In this document: in pieces, positions 7,182 to 15,100 of the stretch
Position numbering within the stretch: the stretch's first letter is position 1
Layout of the letters: each line of letters opens with the position of its first letter
DNA from: CBCXVS01 sp965178525
GTDB lineage: Bacteria > Tectomicrobia > Entotheonellia > Entotheonellales > Entotheonellaceae
DNA: 24,510 bases
NCBI GenBank assembly: GCA_965178525.1
Contig: CBCXVS010000093.1
Span: 1-24,510 of the forward strand
Direction of reading: 5' to 3'
Made by a program: the position numbers and the translations under genes
The notes under the pieces: model-generated
What the model was told of the DNA's origin: nothing
What the model saw: the letters and a program-made list of their open reading frames with translations, nothing else
The model's database searches: none

Positions 7182-8834
7182 CTAAGGCTTACAAAATTGG
7201 AGAATGCCCCACTTCAGGTCTCCACTCTTGCCGCCATCGATCCAATGTTGCAGCCCGGTCTGCATGTTGGTGAGGTAATCTTCGCTGCAAATCTGGCTGA
7301 GGCTGTCATAGTTGACTCTCACCTCTTGCAACACACGGGCGTAATGGGTGCTCAGATGGGGCGAGAGGTCAATCCATTGCACTTCCTCAAGCCCCGTCTG
7401 GGCCGCGAATTTCCGGTAGGATTCCAGGGAGCCGAGGGAATCTAGGTGGATCCGGTCCAGGATGGGCTGCAACGCGTCCGGCGAACAGGAATCGGATTGC
7501 ATAATATCCGTAAAAATCAAATGTCCGCCCTTGGCCAGGACGCGGCTGGCTTCGGCCATGACGCGAGCCCGGTCACCGCTGTGCAAGAGGGCATCTTGCG
7601 ACCAGATCACATCCATCGCGCCAGTGGGGAGCGCGATTTCCTCGAAGCTGCCGTCCACCACATTGATCAGGAGATGCAAGCCTTGGGCGCGGTTGAGGTC
7701 GAGGTTGCGCCGGTTTTGCGTCTCGCTGAGATTGAGACAGGTGATATGGCAGCCATAGGTCGCGGCCAGATAGCGCGCCGAGCCGCCATAGCCTGAGCCG
7801 ACGTCCAGCACCCGGGTCTTGGCATCCACTTCGGGAAGCTGCGATGTGATTTGCTGCACCGTGCGGCGGCTGGCATCGAAGATCGACTCCGTTTCGTACT
7901 GGTACACGCCAATATGGATATCTTCCCCGCCCCAAATGGTGGCGTAGAAGTGATCGGCATCGCTGCTGTTGTAGTAATCTCGTGCTGTTTGCACGGTTTC
8001 GGAGTACTGCACATACGTATTGTTGATTCTGGAGCGTGGCGTGTTGTCCGACATTTTCTCTGCCACATGTATGAAGAAATCGGGATCTTCGACTTTGTGG
8101 GTTTCTTGGAAGTCGGCGTACGTGTCGACGTGTTGAAACCCGACTTCCAGCATGAGCCGCCGCATATACTCCTTGCGTAACGGGAACATGTTGAGATGGA
8201 ATTCGGAGTTGTCGGGGAAGTGGTAGCAAAACCGCGCCAGGCCTTCATCCATGTACTCGGGTTCCGCGCTCACGTTGTCGCCGCAGTAGTAATAAATGTG
8301 CTTCGAGGTAAACCCGTAGGCCAGAATGCCGTCATAATTGCGCTGATCCAGGATGAGGACGCCACCGTGCTCCAGCGTGGCGTAAAACTCCGCCAGCACC
8401 TTGCGCCGATCCTGCTCCGAGAACAGATGGGTAAAGGAATTGCCCAAACAGATTACGGCGTCATACTTGGTTTGGATGGACGCGCCGAGCCAACGCCAGT
8501 CCGAATGCACGGTCCGCAAGATAAACCCATGACTCCGGGCATTCTCGAAGGCCTGGGCCAACATCTCTGGACTGCCATCCACACTGGTGACGCCAAAACC
8601 GGCTTTGAGCAGTTGCACGGAGTGGAACCCAGTGCCGGTCGCTACGTCTAAAACCCGTTTGACACCCCGTTCTTTCAGCAACTGAATGAAAAAATCGCCT
8701 TCGCTGGCGGCACGGGCCTCCCAGTCAATGAGGTCGTCCCACTTCCGTACAAAGCTGTGTACATACTCTTCTTGGTATAGATCTGTACTTCGTTGCGCGA
8801 TGGGATGATCTGAATAGCGTTGTTGTGTCGCCAT
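7182..8834 (-). CDS. Fused glycine/sarcosine N-methyltransferase and sarcosine/dimethylglycine N-methyltransferase (betaine synthase)
   Basis: The 550-residue protein joins two SAM-dependent methyltransferases. The N-terminal half (about 1-260) has YVHSFVRKWDDLIDWEARA near 24-42 and the SAM loop VLDVATGTGFHS (61-72), typical of glycine sarcosine N-methyltransferase. The C-terminal half (about 275-550) has FYATIWGGEDIHIGVY (297-312), the SAM loop VLDVGSGYGG (342-351) and SQDALLHSGDR, typical of sarcosine/dimethylglycine N-methyltransferase. Together they turn glycine into glycine betaine with three SAM. Halophiles usually carry two genes; a fused form of similar length is known in Actinopolyspora. 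I chose ATG 8834, with CGGAGG about 9 bases upstream, over an in-frame ATG at 8903. The gene lies between a PKS with an aromatic-pocket adenylation domain and a carnitine dehydrogenase, so betaine is probably a precursor here, though osmoprotection is also possible. Family assignment is strong. Confidence 0.9.
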   Translation of the reverse strand: MATQQRYSDHPIAQRSTDLYQEEYVHSFVRKWDDLIDWEARAASEGDFFIQLLKERGVKRVLDVATGTGFHSVQLLKAGFGVTSVDGSPEMLAQAFENARSHGFILRTVHSDWRWLGASIQTKYDAVICLGNSFTHLFSEQDRRKVLAEFYATLEHGGVLILDQRNYDGILAYGFTSKHIYYYCGDNVSAEPEYMDEGLARFCYHFPDNSEFHLNMFPLRKEYMRRLMLEVGFQHVDTYADFQETHKVEDPDFFIHVAEKMSDNTPRSRINNTYVQYSETVQTARDYYNSSDADHFYATIWGGEDIHIGVYQYETESIFDASRRTVQQITSQLPEVDAKTRVLDVGSGYGGSARYLAATYGCHITCLNLSETQNRRNLDLNRAQGLHLLINVVDGSFEEIALPTGAMDVIWSQDALLHSGDRARVMAEASRVLAKGGHLIFTDIMQSDSCSPDALQPILDRIHLDSLGSLESYRKFAAQTGLEEVQWIDLSPHLSTHYARVLQEVRVNYDSLSQICSEDYLTNMQTGLQHWIDGGKSGDLKWGILQFCKP

Positions 8835-9010
8835 GATTTCTATCCTCCGTTCGAAGTCCTTAAGACAATCTCCCTGATATACCAGCAGTCCGGTCTTCTC
8901 CATTCTATTCAGGTCTGCGACGTCAGGTCAGACAGCGATATCGTGATGTCAGGGGATTGCAGAATGGTACTGCCCTGTGTGGTTCCTGGCGTTCCAGAAT
9001 GCGGATACGG

Positions 9011-9038
9011 GACCATACCTCTCATGGTCAATATAGCA
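9011..9038 (-). promoter_or_regulatory. Extended -10 promoter candidate with adjoining dyad, upstream of the betaine methyltransferase
   Basis: On the minus strand TGC-TATATT (9030-9038) is an extended -10 with 5 of 6 matches. No good -35 is seen at normal spacing. Directly downstream lies a dyad with perfect arms GACCAT (9011-9016) and ATGGTC (9024-9029), a possible operator over the start of transcription. It would give a leader of about 190 bases. Confidence 0.3.
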
Positions 9039-9072
9039 CCCCTGTCGTAGACAATTCCCCGTATTCGGGCGA

Positions 9073-9086
9073 TCCGGTCAACCGGA
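9073..9086. promoter_or_regulatory. Short palindrome, possible operator
   Basis: TCCGGT-CA-ACCGGA is a 14-base palindrome with perfect 6-base arms, about 40 bases upstream of the extended -10 candidate for the methyltransferase gene. It lies in the 366-base gap (8835-9200) between the PKS stop and the methyltransferase start, where I see no gene. A binding-site role is only a suggestion. Confidence 0.25.
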
Positions 9087-9200
9087 CCGCGCAAGAAGTT
9101 GGCGAGACGAATTTCCTGTCGCTCTCCCTCCTTATCTACCCGGATCATGCATGTTTGATAACCATAGTCGCCATGGTCGTTGCGTCAGGACGGGTATCCA

Positions 9201-12140
9201 TCATGCGTGCTCCGGATGATTTTCGGCGAGATAGGCAGCCATATCCCGCACGGTTGGATAATCGAAAATGGCGTGCAGTTGCAGTTGCACCTGTGGGAGT
9301 TGGCGTCGCAGTTGCAGCAAAATCTGCGAGGCCAGTAGGCTATCGCCGCCCAGGTCAAAGAAATTATCGTCCGCGGCAACCTCTGGCAGACCTAGCACGT
9401 CTCGATAGACCGCAGAAATGTGCTGTTCAAGTGTGTTCCCATTAGTCGCCACACCCCCCGACTGGGTTTCGTCCGCTGGCACAGTCTCTGGGACGTCGGT
9501 GTGTTGATGCAACCACTGGGTCATCCGCGGGTGCAGCGCCCGCGTTGCCACCAACACTTGCATGGGCCGGCCATACGCCAGGACCCGATCCAGCGTCTCC
9601 AGACCCTCGGCAGCGGTCATGGCGAACGGCGCCTGGGTCTTCTCATAGGCGACGATTTGCTCTTGTGTGTAGGCAAAATCCCAGTCGTCCCAATTGATGC
9701 TGAGCCACGACACCCCATGGCGGCGCGGCTGGGCTTGCACGAACGCATCCATAAACCGATTGGCGGCGACGTAGGCGGTCATCGCCAAGCCCCCGAGGAT
9801 CGAGGCCATGGACGAAAACAACACCACGAACTCGGGTTTGTCGGATAACTGGCCGATGGCCTGCGCCAGATGCACCACGCCGTCGAGTTTGGCGGCAAAC
9901 TCTTGCGCCGAGATCTCCGGGGTGAGGTCCGGGAGATACCGCAGGTTGGCGAGCCCGGCGACATGGAAGATGCCGGCGATCTCCCCCACCTGCGCCCGCG
10001 TCGTGGTCAGGAGGCGGTGCACGTCCGCCGCATGCGCCATGTCCGCCTGTATGACGCGGACGTCGGCCCCGGCGGCTTCGCACTGCAACAGCCGTTGCAC
10101 GGTCTCCTGGAGCGGCGGCACCACACCGGATGATGCCGCGATCGTCTCCCACTGCGCCCGCTCCGGAAACGGCGACCGCGTCGTCAACACGAGTTTGCTT
10201 GGGCCGGCGGCCAGATGCTCGGCTAGCACCAGGCCGATGCGGCCCAGTCCCCCCGTAATGATGTAGGTTTGATGCGCCTGTACCCACTCTTGGCCGGCGC
10301 CGTTCGCGCCGGCGTCGAGCGCAACCGCTTCGTACTGCGGCCGCCAGCGATGCTCGCCCCGCCAGGCCACGAGCGGTTCGACATCGGGCTCCTGGGCCGT
10401 ACACTCGTGCAGAACGGCGGCGGCCAGCCGCGCCAGGGCGGCGGGTTCGCCCGGCAGCTGCACATCCACCACCCGGCAACTGACCTGGGGATTTTCCTGT
10501 GGCAAGACCAGGCCGGGCCCGAACATCGTCGCTTTCACCGGGTGCAGGCGCTCGTCATTGACTTGTACGGTGTGGTCGGTGATCACCCACAGCATCAAGG
10601 CGTCCGGCGCGGCTGGCGCCGTCAAGGCCTGGGTCAAATACAACAAGGGGTAATACGTCTCGGAGAGCCCCGGTGGGGCCGATGCCTCCGCCCCGTGCAG
10701 AGCCCACAGGTAGAGGATGCGTTGCGGATACGCACCCGCCGCCGCCAGGTGTTGTAAGAGGGTGGTATAGTCCCCAGCTTGGGTGGGATCGATGGCATGG
10801 GTCGCGCCGTCCACCCGGCTGGCTGCGGGCAGGTCGTCGGCGCGATAGACCCGCTGCACGTGATGGCCTTGTTGCGCCAGGCGGGTGGCCAGGTAGTCGC
10901 CCAAGGCGCCAGGCGTCCCGGCCGCCGGCAAAAAGACGAGCCAACGGGTGCCGGCGGTGAGCGCGGGGCGCTGCGGGGGCAGCGTGCGTTGCCAGGACGG
11001 CAGATAGAAGCGCTCGGCCAGGGGCAATTTGCCCCCAGTCGTAGGCGGGGTGGCACGCGACCCGTTGAGAGGCGGTGCGGTCACCGCGGGGTCCGGCCAG
11101 CACCGCGTGCGCTCGAACGCATAGGTGGGCAGCGGCACGCGGTGCGGATGTGCACCGGCGTGGAAGGCGTGCCAATCCACGTCGGTCCCCGCAACCCACA
11201 AGCGCCCGAGCGTGTTCAGGAGACATTGCGGGTCCGTCGTCGCGGTTTCACGCGGATGCCGCATGGTGGGCAACACCAGAGGGGGGTCGAGGTCCGGGAC
11301 CTGGCGGCTGATCTCGGTGGCCAGACCGCTCAAAATGCGCCCGGGGCCGACTTCGAGCAGGACATCGGGCTGTTGCTGCAAGATCGTCCGGATGTTGGCC
11401 TCAAACCGGACCGCCTGGGTCATATGATCGCCCCAGTAGGTGGGGTCCAGGGCCTGGCGGTCGGTGAGCCAGCCGCCGGTCAGATTGGAGGCGAGCGGGA
11501 TCACCGGCGTCTGGGGGGTGACCGCCCGGGCTTGGCGGGTAATCGCCTCTGCCGCCGGCTGCATCATCGGGGAGTGGAAGGCGCGCAAGACATGCACCCG
11601 CTGGCACGACACCCCGGCCTCGGTGAAGGCCTGCTCGACCTGCGCCACGGCCTGGCAGCTGCCGGAAAGCACCACGCGTCTGGGGGCGTTGACCGCGGCG
11701 AGACCCACATCCGGCCCATCCTCGAAGGTGTGTGTGCCGCGCTGTTGTAAAAAGGCTTCGACCTCGGCTTCCGACAGACGGACCGCCAGCATGGCGCCTG
11801 GCCCGGCCGCTTCCATGGCCCGGCCGCGGGTGACCACCAGGGCGAGGGCATCCTCCAGGCTGAGGATGCCGGCTATACAGGCGGCGACATATTCGCCCAA
11901 GCTGTGACCGACCACGGCGCTGGGTTGCAGGCCCCAAGCCATGAGCAGGCGGGCCAGGGCATATTCCACGGCAAACAGCGCCGGTTGCAAGATGTCGGCA
12001 CGGCTGAAGATATCTCGATGGTCTGCCTCGGCATAGAGCAGGTCGCACAGGTTGTCTTCAATCCAGGGCTCGAGGATGTCGCGACACGCCGCTATATGCC
12101 GCCGAAACGCCGGGAATTCCTGGTACAGGCCCGATCCCAT
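9201..12140 (-). CDS. PKS, 3' part: AT-KR-ACP (continuation of the frame-broken TE-A-T-KS gene)
   Basis: The 979-residue frame is the rest of the PKS interrupted at about 12141. The acyltransferase (about 1-300) has catalytic GHSLGE (Ser80) and RAFHS (186-190), equivalent to the HAFH motif of malonyl-specific ATs, so one two-carbon extension is expected. The ketoreductase has its structural subdomain (about 375-620) and catalytic part (about 622-800): GGLGRIG (630-636), Lys751, Ser777, Tyr790 and Asn794. It lacks both the LDD motif of B-type and the Trp of A-type KRs, so stereochemistry cannot be read. The ACP (about 903-975) has DLGGDSLL with Ser934. No DH, ER, methyltransferase or C-terminal thioesterase is present. 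The ATG at 12140 is only the first in-frame codon after the break: its protein begins inside the AT, two residues after the expected GQGS motif, and no ribosome-binding site supports it. If betaine primes the line, the ACP-bound product is carnitine thioester. Confidence 0.85.
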   Translation of the reverse strand: MGSGLYQEFPAFRRHIAACRDILEPWIEDNLCDLLYAEADHRDIFSRADILQPALFAVEYALARLLMAWGLQPSAVVGHSLGEYVAACIAGILSLEDALALVVTRGRAMEAAGPGAMLAVRLSEAEVEAFLQQRGTHTFEDGPDVGLAAVNAPRRVVLSGSCQAVAQVEQAFTEAGVSCQRVHVLRAFHSPMMQPAAEAITRQARAVTPQTPVIPLASNLTGGWLTDRQALDPTYWGDHMTQAVRFEANIRTILQQQPDVLLEVGPGRILSGLATEISRQVPDLDPPLVLPTMRHPRETATTDPQCLLNTLGRLWVAGTDVDWHAFHAGAHPHRVPLPTYAFERTRCWPDPAVTAPPLNGSRATPPTTGGKLPLAERFYLPSWQRTLPPQRPALTAGTRWLVFLPAAGTPGALGDYLATRLAQQGHHVQRVYRADDLPAASRVDGATHAIDPTQAGDYTTLLQHLAAAGAYPQRILYLWALHGAEASAPPGLSETYYPLLYLTQALTAPAAPDALMLWVITDHTVQVNDERLHPVKATMFGPGLVLPQENPQVSCRVVDVQLPGEPAALARLAAAVLHECTAQEPDVEPLVAWRGEHRWRPQYEAVALDAGANGAGQEWVQAHQTYIITGGLGRIGLVLAEHLAAGPSKLVLTTRSPFPERAQWETIAASSGVVPPLQETVQRLLQCEAAGADVRVIQADMAHAADVHRLLTTTRAQVGEIAGIFHVAGLANLRYLPDLTPEISAQEFAAKLDGVVHLAQAIGQLSDKPEFVVLFSSMASILGGLAMTAYVAANRFMDAFVQAQPRRHGVSWLSINWDDWDFAYTQEQIVAYEKTQAPFAMTAAEGLETLDRVLAYGRPMQVLVATRALHPRMTQWLHQHTDVPETVPADETQSGGVATNGNTLEQHISAVYRDVLGLPEVAADDNFFDLGGDSLLASQILLQLRRQLPQVQLQLHAIFDYPTVRDMAAYLAENHPEHA

Positions 12141-15100
12141 GCGGAGTATGGGAGCCTTGACCGGAGAACATCCACACCATGGAACGCCGACTTCCGGGTG
12201 TCAGCGTCGTGTCCGTGCGGCCTGACGTCCCCTCGGCTTGGCGCAGTTGTGCCACGGTTGAGGGGATATCGTGACCGGCCACGGCCAAGCGATGGGCAAA
12301 CGTTTCTCGGCCCACGTGCAGGGTGTATGCCGCATCGGCGAGATTGATGCTCGGGTGCGCTTGTAAATAGGCCAGCAACTGCCGGCGATTTTGTTCCAAT
12401 GACGCCGGCGTTTTGGCCGACACGGTGAGGAGATGATGCGCCGGGACAGGCGGGCCGGGACGGGCGGTGTCGGCGGCGGGCGGTGTCGGCGGCGGCCATT
12501 CTTCCAGCACCATGTGGCAGTTGGTGCCGCCGATCCCCAAACCGGTAATGCCGGCGCGGCGCGGCGTGCCGGCCGCTACCGTCCACGGGCGCAGGCGATC
12601 GTTGACGAAAAAGGGGGAGGCCGCCAGGTCCATGGCGGGGTTGGGCCGGGTGAAGTGGATCGTGGGCGGCAATTGCTGGTGCTGCAAGCTCAGAATGACT
12701 TTGATCAGGCCGGCCACGCCCGCCGCAATGTTGCTGTGGCCGATGTTGGGTTTGACCGAACCCAGGGCGCAGAACCCGGTGCGCTCTGTAGACTGGCGGA
12801 AGGCGGTGGTGAGCGCCCGCACCTCAATCGGGTCGCCAATGAGCGTTCCCGTGCCATGGGCTTCGACATAGGAAATCGTCTCGGCGTCCACACCCGCCAT
12901 GGCCAGGGCCTGCGCCACCACGTCGACCTGTCCCGGCACACTCGGGGCCGAGTAGTCGGCCTTGAGATTGCCATCGTTGTTGACGGCGAAGCCTTTGATG
13001 ACGGCCAGAATCTGATCGCCCGCGGCCTGGGCATCGGCGAGCCGCTTCAGCGCCACCACCCCGACCCCATCGCCCAAGACGGTGCCGCTGGCCTCGGCAT
13101 CAAAGGCGCGGCACTGGCCGTCGCGGGAGTTGACAAACCCTTCCAAGTACTGATACCCCGCCTGCGGAAAGGTGATGCTGGAGGCGCCGGCCAGGGCCAC
13201 ATCGCACTGGCCGGCCAACAGGGCCTGACCGGCGGTGGCAATGGCGACCAGGCCAGTGGAGCATGACGTCTGCACACTGAGACTTGGCCCCCGTAAATTC
13301 AACAGGTGCGAGACCCGCGTGGCCAGGTAATCTTTGTCATTGCCGATCTCCGTGAGATGGGCCAGCCCGGGGTTGCTGGGGTCCATGAGCCCGCCGCCAC
13401 GCAGACAGTGCAGCAGATAGGACGGCAGGAACGACCCGGCGAACACCCCGGTGCGGGCGCCCTGCTGGCTGGGGGCGTAACCGGCGTGCTCGAGCGCGTG
13501 CCAGCAGCATTCCAAAAACAGCCGGTGCTGCGGGTCTATGTAGACGGCTTCGCGGTGGCTGAGGCCCCAGAAGGCGGGGTCGAACTGCTCGGCGTGGTCT
13601 AACACCGCCCCGGCTTTGATGTAACCGGGCTGTTGGTACACGTCCGCCGGCACGCCGCGTTGCTGTAATTCCTCGTCCGAAAACGGCCGGATGGAACACA
13701 CCCCATGGCGCAGATTGTGCCAGAACTGCTCGGCGTCATCGGCTCCCGGAAAGCGGCAGGCGAGACCGATGACCGCAATAGACGTGTCGGCAGGCGGGCG
13801 CGTGGGCCCGTGCGCCGTGACCGGCATAGGGGCCGTGAGGTGCTCATACGCCTGCGCCAGCGTACGGATGGTCGGGTATTGGAAGACATCCACCACGGAG
13901 ACCTCGAGCCCGAGGGCGTGGTGGAGCCGGGCGCACAACTCGGCCGCCAGCAAGGAATGGCCGCCCAGGTCGAAGAAGTTCGCGGTGACGTCGACCGGCT
14001 CTGTCTGCAGGAGGTCTTGCCACACGGCCGCCATGGCCTGCTCTAACGGCGTTGCCGGCGGGTCCGTCACCGCGCCCCGCTGTGACCGCAGGGCTTGCGG
14101 GTCGGGCTTGGGCAGCTGCCGCCGGTCGAGCTTGCCGACGGCGGTCAGCGGCCATTGCACCAGCGGCATGATATAGGACGGAACGGCATAGTGCGGCAAG
14201 CGCTCCCGCAAATAGGGGCGCAATTGCGCTGCCAGCGTGTCATCCTTCATCTGCCCATTGCCGACCACATAGGCGATGAGGTGTTCGGGCTGTCCGGTCT
14301 GCTCGTTGTCCCACGTCGTCACCACTGCGGCCTGCACGCCCGGATGCTCTGCCAGGGTGGTCTCGACCGCGCCCGGGACAATACTGTAGCCCCGCAGTTT
14401 GACCATAAAGGCCATGCGGCCCTGGATTTCCAGGTGCCCATTGGGCAAGAGGCGCCCGGCGTCACCGGTGCGAAAGAGCCGCGAGCCGTCCTGGCGGATG
14501 GGATCGAGGATGAAGCGCTCGGCGGTCCGTTCCGGCTCGTGCAGGTAGCCGCGGGCGACCGAATCCCCGCCGACGTAGATCTCGCCCCGGAACCCCATGG
14601 GCACGGGCTGCAAGTCGTCGTCGAGCAGATAGACCCGGACATTGCTCATGGGGGCGCCCAGCGGCGCATATTTGGGCGAGAGGGCCGGATTGAGTTCTGA
14701 GAGGTCATAGGTACAGACGTCGTGACACTCCGAAATGCTGTAGTCATTGAGCAGGGTCACCTGGGGAAACAGGTCGAGGAAGCGGTTGCGTAGGGCGGTG
14801 GTGACGACCTCACCGTTGAGGTAGACGACGCGCAGATGGCGCCATCGCTCTGGCAAGTCCGGATGGGGCGTGTTGAGGACTTGCTCCAGCAAGGACGGCG
14901 TGAACAGGACTCGGGTGATGCGATGGGTGCTCAAAAAATCGACGAGCCGTGTCGGGTCATAGATGACGTCATCTGAGATCACATAGGCGGGATAGCCTTG
15001 CAGGAGCGGCCGTATGACTTCCCATACGAAGAACACATTGCAGGCCTCGCGCTCGCCCGCCTCATAGGGATGATGGACGTATCGCCAATAATAGGAGTTG

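Noticed and set aside
10779..11750. Long plus-strand open frame opposite the PKS
   Set aside because: It is a GC-rich antisense shadow of the AT-KR coding sequence, with Arg/Gly-rich low-complexity translation and no domain.
12058..12140. Programmed ribosomal frameshift joining the two PKS frames
   Set aside because: There is no slippery heptamer or downstream stem visible at the junction, and PKS genes are not known to use one. A mutation or sequence error is simpler.
12140..12140. The 9201-12140 frame as an independent PKS protein starting at ATG 12140
   Set aside because: It begins inside the AT domain after the conserved GQGS motif, with no ribosome-binding site, so it is the continuation of the upstream frame.
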